Below, one piece after another: positions 7,174 through 14,021 of a stretch of DNA of 19,933 bases. Numbering within the stretch: position 1 is the stretch's first letter; each line of letters begins with the position of its first letter. Under the pieces are notes generated by a model. That model was not told where the DNA came from and did not search any database. It saw nothing but the letters and a program-made list of their open reading frames with translations. This DNA comes from CAIZGX01 sp044371675 (GTDB lineage: Bacteria > Bacteroidota > Bacteroidia > Flavobacteriales_D > Sanyastnellaceae): assembly GCA_044371675.1 (NCBI GenBank), contig JBILTF010000040.1, positions 1-19,933 of the forward strand. The letters run 5' to 3'. A program made the translations under genes and the position numbers.

Positions 7174-7181
7174 TATTTTTG
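7174..7181 (+). promoter_or_regulatory. -7 promoter box for the family 5 solute-binding gene
   Basis: TATTTTTG is an exact TAnnTTTG match ending 5 bases before the ATG at 7187. It lies in the 54-base divergent gap with the minus-strand phosphatase-family gene. A small inverted repeat AGAAC-AATA-GTTCT (7149-7162) sits between the two divergent boxes. Confidence 0.55.
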
Positions 7182-7186
7182 TTTGA

Positions 7187-8806
7187 ATGAAATTTAACGG
7201 AAACATATTTTTCGGAAGTATAACTGTTCTCTTCCTATTTGTCTCTTGCGGAACCAAACGCAGTAACAACAAAAATGTTTTTTGTTACAACGAAAGCAAC
7301 GGAATAACCTCGCTTGACCCAGCTTTTGCCCGAGATCTTGAAATCATGTGGGCCACCAATCAGCTCTTCGACGGATTGGTTGAATTGAATGACTCCCTCC
7401 AGATTACCCCTTCAGTGTCAGAATCCCTTTCAATTTCTGAAGACCTACTTACCTATACTTTTTTCCTTCGCGGCGATGTATACTTTCACAACAACTCTTG
7501 CTTCCCCAATGAACAAGGGCGGAAAGTAGTGGCATCCGATGTGGTTTATTCCTTCAGTAGAATTCTAGACAATACCGTTGCTTCTCCTGGCAAATGGATT
7601 TTCGAAAAGGTAATTGACAACGGATTCTCTGCCCCAAACGATTCCACCTTTATTATTCAATTGAAGGAACCCTTCGCTCCATTTCTCGGATTGCTCACTA
7701 CGCAATACGCGAACATTGTTCCGCATGAGGCGATTGAAATGTATGGGTCCGACTTCCGAAACCATCCGGTTGGATGCGGTCCTTTTCAATTTGCGTTCTG
7801 GTATGAAAACGTTGCGCTTGTCTTTCATAAAAATCTGAATTACTATTTGAAAGATGAATTCGGAAATACTCTTCCCTACTTAGATGGAGTGAAAATTGAT
7901 TTTGTGAAAGACATGTCCGCGGAATATCAAGGACTGCTTCAGGGCAAATACGATTTCATGAGTGGCATTCACAATGCATTCAAAGATGAATTGCTAGATC
8001 CGAATGGCAACCTATCATCTGCATACACTTCACAATTATATTTGCAAAAAACACCTTTCATAAAAACAGATTACTTAGGTTTTGTTGTTGACCCTTCACT
8101 TCAATCAAACAAAGCCTTGCTCGACCCGCGTGTGCGAATGGCCCTTCACCTTTCCATAAATAAAAAAGATATGGTGAAGCATTTACGAAATAACACCGTC
8201 ATTCCTGCCGACTTCGGATTCTGTTCTCCAGCTGCAGCAAAAAACTTAAACACCGAACAACTTATTTCCTTCAACAAAAAACAAGCACTTAATTTATTGG
8301 CAGAAGCGGGATTCCCCAATGGAGAAAATCTTCCGACCATACTATTGAGCACTACAAGCGATTACGCCGACTTGATGGAATACATTCAACACGAATGGCA
8401 GCAATTGGGCATCCCCTGTGAGATACAACAATTGCAAGGAGCGGCATTTCGAGATCAAGCTTCTAAATGTCAACTTTCAGTTTTTCGCAAAAGTTGGTTG
8501 GCCGATTACGCACATCCAGAAAACTTCTACTCTGTTTTCACCACCCCTCGATTTGCGCCGAATGGCCCGAATTATACGCGCTTTTCGAAAGCGAACTATG
8601 ACGAGATTTATTCAAAGATGGGAAAAACGAATTCAACAGATAGCACGCTAGTTTATAGCAAACAACTCGAAGAGATTATTCATTCAGAGACTCCCATTAT
8701 TCCGCTTTACTACGACCAGGTCATGCACTTCATTCGATGTAACATCAAGAACTTCCCAACGAATTCAGTGAACATGCTCGATTTACGCAAAGTAAAAAAG
8801 GAATAA
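7187..8806 (+). CDS. ABC transporter solute-binding lipoprotein, family 5 (peptide/nickel type)
   Basis: Predicted lipoprotein that binds a peptide or similar small solute for an ABC importer. The 539 residues start with a lipoprotein signal ending LFVSC (Cys21). The family 5 pattern is visible throughout: NGITSLDPAFARDLE near the N-terminus, the LFDGLVELND block, YTFFLRGDVYFHN, VVASDVVYSFSRIL, FIIQLKEPFAPFL, HPVGCGPFQF, NLNYYLKDEFG, then DPRVRMALHLSINKKDMV, ALNLLAEAGFPNG and the C-terminal SETPIIPLYYDQ. All are typical of DppA/OppA proteins. No permease or ATPase gene is adjacent, so it must work with components encoded elsewhere or in another role. Its stop is 35 bases before the ACMSD gene on the same strand. 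The ligand cannot be predicted. Confidence 0.93.
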   Translation: MKFNGNIFFGSITVLFLFVSCGTKRSNNKNVFCYNESNGITSLDPAFARDLEIMWATNQLFDGLVELNDSLQITPSVSESLSISEDLLTYTFFLRGDVYFHNNSCFPNEQGRKVVASDVVYSFSRILDNTVASPGKWIFEKVIDNGFSAPNDSTFIIQLKEPFAPFLGLLTTQYANIVPHEAIEMYGSDFRNHPVGCGPFQFAFWYENVALVFHKNLNYYLKDEFGNTLPYLDGVKIDFVKDMSAEYQGLLQGKYDFMSGIHNAFKDELLDPNGNLSSAYTSQLYLQKTPFIKTDYLGFVVDPSLQSNKALLDPRVRMALHLSINKKDMVKHLRNNTVIPADFGFCSPAAAKNLNTEQLISFNKKQALNLLAEAGFPNGENLPTILLSTTSDYADLMEYIQHEWQQLGIPCEIQQLQGAAFRDQASKCQLSVFRKSWLADYAHPENFYSVFTTPRFAPNGPNYTRFSKANYDEIYSKMGKTNSTDSTLVYSKQLEEIIHSETPIIPLYYDQVMHFIRCNIKNFPTNSVNMLDLRKVKKE

Positions 8807-8816
8807 CAGAAAGCAT

Positions 8817-8824
8817 TAACTTCG
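8817..8824 (+). promoter_or_regulatory. Possible -7 promoter box for the ACMSD gene
   Basis: TAACTTCG differs from TAnnTTTG at one base and ends 17 bases before the GTG start at 8842. Read-through from the upstream solute-binding gene is also possible since the gap is only 35 bases and has no terminator. Confidence 0.35.
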
Positions 8825-8841
8825 CTTCACGAAAAACCGCC

Positions 8842-9846
8842 GTGCTAAAAATAGATACCCACACCCACATTATGCCCGACCACTTACCCAATTGGAGTAA
8901 GGAGTTCGGTTATGGGAAATTCATTCACCTCGATCATCATAGAGCTGGCTTTGCGCGCATGATGCAAGGCGATCAGTTCTTCCGCGAGATTGAATCGAAT
9001 TGTTGGGATCCCGTTTTACGCATCGATGAGTACGCGAAATACAACACGCAAGTTCAAGTGGTTTGCACCATTCCTGTTTTGTTTTCCTATTGGGCAAAAC
9101 CAGAACACACTTTAAAGGTTTCTGAATTCTTAAACGATCACATTGCAATGATTGTTGAAGAACATCCGAAAAACTTCGTGGGTTTGGCTACCCTTCCCAT
9201 GAATGATATTCCAATGGCTATAGCTGAATTGGAGCGCGCTAAGAAAATCGGAATTCGTGGAATTCAAATCGGATCGAATATCAACGGCACAAATTTGAGC
9301 GACGAAAAATTTCTTCCGCTGTGGAAAGCCTGCGAAGACTTATGCATGTGTGTTATGGTTCATCCTTGGGAAATGATGGGCGAAAACGACATGAAGAAAT
9401 ACTGGCTTCCGTGGTTGGTGGGAATGCCTGCGGAAACAACTCGTGCTATCTGCTCGCTGATCTTTTCTGGTGTTATTGAAAAATTCCCAAAGCTTCGCTT
9501 TTTGTTTGCTCATGCCGGAGGATCATTCATTCCAACATTGGGAAGAATTGAACACGGATTTAATTGCAGACCCGATCTAGTAGCATTAGACAATAACGTG
9601 GCACCGAGCCACTACTTGAATAAATTTTGGATTGACAGTGCAACACATGATAGCGATTTACTTCGTTACATTATGACAAAACAGTCTACGAAAAAAATTG
9701 CCTTGGGAACAGACTATCCATTCCCTCTTGGCGACGCACACATTGGGCAATTCATTGAAGAAATGCAGTTGGAACAATCTGATTTGGAAAACATCATGCA
9801 CGGATCTGCATTAGAGTGGCTTGACCTTCCGAAAAGTATGTTCTAA
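8842..9846 (+). CDS. 2-amino-3-carboxymuconate-6-semialdehyde decarboxylase (ACMSD)
   Basis: Zinc-dependent decarboxylase that takes the kynurenine-pathway intermediate ACMS to 2-aminomuconate semialdehyde, diverting it from quinolinate and NAD. The 334-residue protein aligns along its whole length with human ACMSD as I know it, including FGYGKF, NCWDP, VLFSYWAKPEHTL, FVGLATLPM and YWLPWLVGMPAETT. Expected metal ligands are His7 and His9 (DTHTH), His174 (MVHPW) and Asp291 (GTDYPFP), with catalytic His224 in FAHAGG. Substrate-binding arginines likely correspond to Arg48 and Arg235. GTG is chosen as the start because it puts the DTHTH metal motif right at the N-terminus, as in homologues. No other kynurenine-pathway gene is in the window. 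The stop overlaps the convergent peptidase gene by four bases. Confidence 0.93.
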   Translation: MLKIDTHTHIMPDHLPNWSKEFGYGKFIHLDHHRAGFARMMQGDQFFREIESNCWDPVLRIDEYAKYNTQVQVVCTIPVLFSYWAKPEHTLKVSEFLNDHIAMIVEEHPKNFVGLATLPMNDIPMAIAELERAKKIGIRGIQIGSNINGTNLSDEKFLPLWKACEDLCMCVMVHPWEMMGENDMKKYWLPWLVGMPAETTRAICSLIFSGVIEKFPKLRFLFAHAGGSFIPTLGRIEHGFNCRPDLVALDNNVAPSHYLNKFWIDSATHDSDLLRYIMTKQSTKKIALGTDYPFPLGDAHIGQFIEEMQLEQSDLENIMHGSALEWLDLPKSMF

Positions 9847-11534
9847 TTGAACGACTTTTTGTAGACCGTTTCGTTTCCACATTTGTCTTTCACAACCAGC
9901 GAAAATTCATGGGCCCGATCGTCAACGACAGACAGCGGCAATTCAACAAGAACATTGTTGTTCTTCGCGTCGTATTCATAGTAGATCCATTGACCATCCA
10001 ATTCTGGACGAATACTTTCAATACCGCTCAACGCATCGCTCACTCTGAACTTCACACTTCCAACTAAATCGGATTCTGGAAAAGTTTGTTCAACAAATTC
10101 GACAACAGGTGCCTCCCAATCCGAAGCATAGGTGAATGTTCCCAACGAAGAAGTGCTCGCAACAATTGAATTTCCCTCAACATTCCCACCAATAGATTTT
10201 TTTATAGAATTATTTCTGTGCAACACCACAACCTTCTTTCTTTCCTCGGGTGTCATTTCATTCAAATTGAATTGAACTTTAACGGGTGAAAACAACGCAA
10301 TACCTTCATGCCCAATTTCTACAACTGGGGGCATCAGCGAGTCGAACACCGGTTCTAATAAGAGAATTTCAGTGTCATCGAACAACGATTCTTTTTGAAA
10401 AGTTATTTTTCCCGAGCGCGTTTGAATTACTTTTTCCACTCCCGCAATCAATGAAATAGCATTCGCATGTTTCGGTGAATTGGGTAGCACAGCCTTAACA
10501 AATCCTACCGCCGTAGCGACATTCCCTTTCCAATCTTCGGTTTCGAAGCGAATGCTGTGTATTAACGAATCTGAAATTTCAACAGGCATAGCCGACATGT
10601 TCACTTCTTCCTTCAAAGGCGTTTGCTTCGGACTGGAACAACGATACCATTGTCCCGATTTCGATTTGTAAATTCCCAAGGGAACAAATCCGTTAATGGC
10701 TTTCGTTGTGTTGAAATTCACCGACCGAATTTCCATTCGGTAAAATAAACTTCCATCTACAAAAACGCGCAACGATTTCACACCACAGTCTCCGCTTCCC
10801 GTTATATAACGATCAACAATTGACACAGCGACTTCCAATTTTCCAGTTTCTATTTCAAGCGGAAGTGTATCAGACGCCCCCCTTCCATTTACTAAATGTC
10901 CAATTGATGGAAGTTCCCTCGGACTTAATTCGCTTGCGCCATAACCACACCAAGCGCTGAATGATTCGAAGATAGGAGCGAGTGTATCGCGCACAGGCAA
11001 TCCAAAACGCATAGGATCGAGGCAATGTTCTGTCCGACTGTCGCGCACTTCGAAGTGTAAATGCGGACCACTACTTCCGCCCGAATTTCCACTCCAAGCA
11101 ATTTGTTGTCCCCGCTTCAAGGGAATTTGTCCTTCCTTCAAATACCAATCTACTTCGTAAGATTCTTTTAGTTTATGTTGAAGGCGAAGCAACGAATCTA
11201 TTTCGTGATTGAATTTTTGCAAGTGGGCATAAACCGTAACGTACCCTTCCGGATGGGTCACATAGATTGCCTTTCCATATCCATTAGGTGAAATTTTAAT
11301 TCTGGAAACATACCCATCCGCTGCGCAATAGACCGGTAAGCCTTCGCGCTGTTCCGTGCGCAAATCCATGCCAGAATGAAAGTGATTGGAACGAATTTCA
11401 GCAAACGAACCCGCGAGCTCCAAGGGTATATCCAAGGGAGAACTGCAGGTCCATTTCTGCCCCTGTGCAAAAGTCGCAGAAAGGCAAAAAAGGAAGATTA
11501 AAAATCGACTCGAATTCAAATTGCTGAAAACCAT
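9843..11534 (-). CDS. Secreted M23 family metallopeptidase
   Basis: Predicted exported LytM-type zinc endopeptidase acting on peptidoglycan cross-links. From the chosen start it is 563 residues with a signal peptide (about 1-25, hydrophobic core RFLIFLFCLSATFA). The M23 domain has all usual residues: His53 and Asp57 in HFHSGMDLR, His104 in VYAHL, and His158/His160 in SGPHLHFEVR. The last 350 or so residues are a beta-rich extension with no family I recognise; it may be Ig-like and bind the wall or partners. The reading frame extends to 11657, but the extra 41 residues would bury the signal peptide, and a promoter-like GCACTTTG ends 4 bases before the ATG at 11534. The gene is divergent from the coiled-coil/zapA/rny cluster. 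Confidence 0.9.
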   Translation of the reverse strand: MVFSNLNSSRFLIFLFCLSATFAQGQKWTCSSPLDIPLELAGSFAEIRSNHFHSGMDLRTEQREGLPVYCAADGYVSRIKISPNGYGKAIYVTHPEGYVTVYAHLQKFNHEIDSLLRLQHKLKESYEVDWYLKEGQIPLKRGQQIAWSGNSGGSSGPHLHFEVRDSRTEHCLDPMRFGLPVRDTLAPIFESFSAWCGYGASELSPRELPSIGHLVNGRGASDTLPLEIETGKLEVAVSIVDRYITGSGDCGVKSLRVFVDGSLFYRMEIRSVNFNTTKAINGFVPLGIYKSKSGQWYRCSSPKQTPLKEEVNMSAMPVEISDSLIHSIRFETEDWKGNVATAVGFVKAVLPNSPKHANAISLIAGVEKVIQTRSGKITFQKESLFDDTEILLLEPVFDSLMPPVVEIGHEGIALFSPVKVQFNLNEMTPEERKKVVVLHRNNSIKKSIGGNVEGNSIVASTSSLGTFTYASDWEAPVVEFVEQTFPESDLVGSVKFRVSDALSGIESIRPELDGQWIYYEYDAKNNNVLVELPLSVVDDRAHEFSLVVKDKCGNETVYKKSFN

Positions 11535-11538
11535 ACCG

Positions 11539-11546
11539 CAAAGTGC
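11539..11546 (-). promoter_or_regulatory. Possible -7 promoter box for the M23 peptidase gene
   Basis: The minus strand reads GCACTTTG, keeping the TTTG core of TAnnTTTG but not the TA, and ends 4 bases before the ATG at 11534. The spacing is the same as for other genes in the window and supports the shorter start. Confidence 0.3.
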
Positions 11547-11635
11547 ATCGAAAAAGCCTTCAATGGATTCAAACGCTTTGATTTTATTCACAAGCCTTGA
11601 GGAAAAAAAGCGAAGCGCCATGGGTTCTTTTTGAT

Positions 11636-11643
11636 TAACTTTG
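11636..11643 (+). promoter_or_regulatory. -7 promoter box for the coiled-coil/zapA/rny cluster
   Basis: TAACTTTG is an exact TAnnTTTG match ending 29 bases before the ATG at 11673. This is the longest leader of the candidate promoters here. It lies over the possible TTG start at 11631, which argues against that start. Confidence 0.5.
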
Positions 11644-11672
11644 TGGTGCTTCAACAAAAGCTATACGTATTT

Positions 11673-11966
11673 ATGGAATCGGCTCAACACTTTAAAACAC
11701 TAGCGGCAAAAATTCACGAATTGGGTGAAGCCAAGCGTAATGCTGAAACGGCATTGGCTAAAGTGAATGAAGAATTGGCATCCGTTTATAGAATAAACAA
11801 GGGTCTGCAATCACAGATTGAAGACTTAAATGTTAAAATAGAAGAGTTAGAAGCAAACCAATCGTTGAGGAATGAAACACAAATAGATCATGTTCATTCA
11901 ACTAAGCAGAGAATCAACGCGTTGGTAAAAGAGATAGATGAATGTCTTTTACTATTAAACAAATAG
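11673..11966 (+). CDS. Small coiled-coil protein upstream of zapA
   Basis: A 97-residue, soluble, almost fully helical protein. From about residue 8 to 66 it has heptad-like spacing of Leu/Ile/Val (ETALAKVNEELASVYRI, then LQSQIEDLNVKIEELEA), with a second short helix at the C-terminus (RINALVKEIDECLLLLNK). There is no signal peptide or membrane segment. It lies 7 bases before zapA and in the same direction, so a cell-division role, perhaps as a ZapB-like partner of ZapA, is a reasonable guess from context, length and shape; I cannot show homology to ZapB. The reading frame could start with TTG at 11631, but that codon lies upstream of the likely transcription start and the ATG at 11673 is preferred. 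Confidence 0.8.
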   Translation: MESAQHFKTLAAKIHELGEAKRNAETALAKVNEELASVYRINKGLQSQIEDLNVKIEELEANQSLRNETQIDHVHSTKQRINALVKEIDECLLLLNK

Positions 11967-11973
11967 TGGAACA

Positions 11974-12333
11974 ATGAGCGAAGTAACCTTACAAATATCC
12001 ATTGCTGGTAAAAATTACCCTCTCTCGGTGAAAGCTTCTGAAGAAGCTACGATCCGTAAAGCAGAGTTGCAATTGGAGGAGGCCGTTTCTATGTTTCAAA
12101 AAAACTATTCGGTAAAAGACAGAGGAGATTTACTAGCCATGGCGGCTTTACAAATCATAACAAAACTAAACAACACCCAACCTCAGGTTATTGAGAAAAC
12201 CGTTGAGGTTGTAGTGGAAAAGGAAGTTATTGTTGAGAAAGAAGTTACGATTGAAAAAGAAGCTGCCACATCCGATTATACAGAGCAATTCTCAGCATTG
12301 GAGAATCTCGTAAACGGATACTTGGCGAACTAG
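11974..12333 (+). CDS. zapA: Cell division protein ZapA
   Basis: Binds FtsZ and promotes bundling of protofilaments at the division ring. The N-terminal part has the ZapA pattern: TLQISIAGKNYPLSV strand pair, then a helix EATIRKAELQLEEAVSMFQK and the helix start DRGDLLAMAALQIITKL (about residues 50-66). Between about residues 71 and 96 the protein has an unusual run of Val/Glu/Lys repeats built on VEKEV every seven residues, followed by a short C-terminal helix (SALENLVNGYL). Homologues are usually near 100 residues; this one has 119, the excess being the repeat. It sits between a coiled-coil gene and rny, a gene order that also fits the ZapA call. Confidence 0.88.
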   Translation: MSEVTLQISIAGKNYPLSVKASEEATIRKAELQLEEAVSMFQKNYSVKDRGDLLAMAALQIITKLNNTQPQVIEKTVEVVVEKEVIVEKEVTIEKEAATSDYTEQFSALENLVNGYLAN

Positions 12334-12409
12334 TCCACTATTCTCTCCCCCTCTGCTTTAGGAAACGGACCCGAACGTCCGCATGTGGAATACTAATACT
12401 TTATGTCGT
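12334..12409 (+). ncRNA. Possible 6S-like structured RNA between zapA and rny
   Basis: The short interval between the zapA stop and the preferred rny start can fold. CGGAC at 12366-12370 pairs with GTCCG at 12377-12381 around a CCGAAC loop. AGTCCAC (12332-12338) can pair with GTGG (12385-12388) and ACT (12392-12394) around a three-base bulge. That gives an outer stem, a large asymmetric internal loop and an apical hairpin, the general 6S layout. Adjacency to zapA is well known for 6S RNA genes in proteobacteria, and a 6S-Flavo class is known in Bacteroidota. I cannot confirm a match to that class, the RNA ends are uncertain, and the interval could be just an rny leader. Confidence 0.35.
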
Positions 12410-13954
12410 ATGGATGGCAGTGTATTGATTATTGTTTGCTCAATTACCGGAGTAATCAGTGGTGCTCTTCTTACCTATTTCGTTTTAAATGGTGCGTTAA
12501 AGTCTAAGAAAGACAGCATCATTGAAGAAGCGAAGAAAGAAGGAGAAGCCCTTAAAGAGAAAAAAATCCTTCAAGCCAAAGAGAAATTTCTGGAAATGAA
12601 GTCACAACACGACCGTGAGGTTGGTGAGAAAAACAACAAAGTGAAACAAGCGGAAGACCGCACTAAGAATCGCGAACGCGAAATTTCACAACAACAAGAA
12701 CAACTAAAGCGCAAAGAAAAAGAGGCCGAAGCTCAAAAAGAAAACGCGACGAAGTTGATCGAATTGAATGAAAAGAAATCTGCCGATTTAGAAAAATCAT
12801 CACAAAAAATAATCGCTCAATTAGAAGACCTTTCTAAACTTTCTGCCCAAGATGCGAGAGCACAATTGATGGAAATGTTGAAGGAGGATGCACGTAACGC
12901 TTGTGCCTCTCAGATTCAAGGAATCGTAGATGAAGCCAAACTTAAAGCGAATCAAGAGGCGAAGAAAATTGTTATTCAAACCATTCAGCGCACCGCCGTA
13001 GAGCATGCTGTTGAAAATAGCGTTTCTGTTTTCAATATTGAAAACGACGAAATCAAAGGACGTATCATTGGTCGCGAAGGACGTAACATTCGTGCGCTGG
13101 AAGCAGCTACCGGAGTTGAAATTATTGTAGACGACACACCAGAGGCGATTGTCCTCTCTTGTTTCGATCCAGTGCGAAGAGAGATTGCACGTCTTTCTCT
13201 TCACCAATTGGTTACAGACGGACGTATTCACCCGGCGCGTATTGAAGAGGTTGTTGCGAAGGTTAGCAAGAACATTGAAGAGGAGATTGTTGAAGTTGGA
13301 AAGCGTACCTGCATTGAAATGGGTATTCACGGTCTTCACAGCGAATTGGTTCGCATGGTTGGACGTATGAAGTATCGTTCTTCATACGGACAAAACTTAT
13401 TGCAGCACAGCCGCGAAGTAGCGAACCTTTGTGCTACCATGGCAAGCGAATTGGGATTGAATCCGAAAGCAGCACGCAGAGCGGGATTACTTCATGATAT
13501 TGGAAAAGTTCCAGACACTGAAAGCGAATTGCCACACGCTGTGTTGGGTATGAAGTTGGCCGAGAAGTATGGTGAAAAACCAGACGTATGTAACGCCATC
13601 GGAGCTCACCACGACGAGGTTGAAATGACGACATTGCTTTCTCCAATTATCCAAGTTTGCGATGCCATCTCAGGAGCTCGTCCTGGCGCTCGTCGTGAAG
13701 TGGTTGAAGCTTACATTCAGCGTTTGCGCGATTTAGAAAATTTAGCTTTGGAATATCCTGGCGTATCTAAGTCGTTCGCTATTCAAGCGGGACGTGAATT
13801 ACGTGTTATGGTTGAAGCTGATCACGTAACCGATGATCAAGCAGATGCATTAGCTATTTCATTGGCATCACGTATTGAAACTGAAATGACATATCCTGGC
13901 CAAGTGCGTGTAACGGTTATCCGTGAAAAACGTGCTGTGGGTATTGCGAGATAA
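12410..13954 (+). CDS. rny: Ribonuclease Y
   Basis: Membrane-anchored endoribonuclease that begins mRNA turnover. From the chosen ATG the protein is 514 residues: one transmembrane helix (about 4-26), a long charged coiled coil (about 30-150), a KH domain with the GxxG loop in RIIGREGRNIRALE (Gly221 to Gly224), and an HD phosphohydrolase domain. Metal ligands are His333 (LLQHSREV), His362-Asp363 (LLHDIGK), the His pair in GAHHDEVE (about 400-401) and Asp418 (VCDAISGARPGARRE). An earlier ATG at 12383 adds nine residues before the membrane helix and would run into the hairpin interval; homologues start directly before the membrane helix. A strong terminator follows. Confidence 0.95.
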   Translation: MDGSVLIIVCSITGVISGALLTYFVLNGALKSKKDSIIEEAKKEGEALKEKKILQAKEKFLEMKSQHDREVGEKNNKVKQAEDRTKNREREISQQQEQLKRKEKEAEAQKENATKLIELNEKKSADLEKSSQKIIAQLEDLSKLSAQDARAQLMEMLKEDARNACASQIQGIVDEAKLKANQEAKKIVIQTIQRTAVEHAVENSVSVFNIENDEIKGRIIGREGRNIRALEAATGVEIIVDDTPEAIVLSCFDPVRREIARLSLHQLVTDGRIHPARIEEVVAKVSKNIEEEIVEVGKRTCIEMGIHGLHSELVRMVGRMKYRSSYGQNLLQHSREVANLCATMASELGLNPKAARRAGLLHDIGKVPDTESELPHAVLGMKLAEKYGEKPDVCNAIGAHHDEVEMTTLLSPIIQVCDAISGARPGARREVVEAYIQRLRDLENLALEYPGVSKSFAIQAGRELRVMVEADHVTDDQADALAISLASRIETEMTYPGQVRVTVIREKRAVGIAR

Positions 13955-13973
13955 TCTCTTGCATTAGACGAAC

Positions 13974-14002
13974 AAAAACGCCCGCGAATGCGGGCGTTTT
14001 TT
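13974..14002. terminator. Bidirectional intrinsic terminator after rny
   Basis: A perfect 12-base-pair stem (AAAAACGCCCGC with GCGGGCGTTTTT) with a GAAT loop, followed by one more T. The A-run on one side and T-run on the other let it serve both rny (+) and the convergent PLP-enzyme gene (-). Confidence 0.92.
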
Positions 14003-14021
14003 ATTTCAATATATAAAACCT

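Noticed and set aside
11631..11672. TTG start for the coiled-coil gene
   Set aside because: It lies upstream of and within the exact TAnnTTTG box, so it would not be transcribed from that promoter, and the extra residues do not fit the coiled-coil pattern.
12288..12306. ATTCTC/GAGAAT hairpin near the end of zapA
   Set aside because: It lies within coding sequence, has no T-run after it, and a second ATTCTC at 12340 could pair as well; too weak to call a terminator or attenuator.
12821..13339. 172-residue minus-strand ORF with many Asn residues
   Set aside because: It is entirely antisense to the RNase Y coding region, shows no recognisable motif and has no promoter-like box; the conserved KH domain codons explain the open frame.
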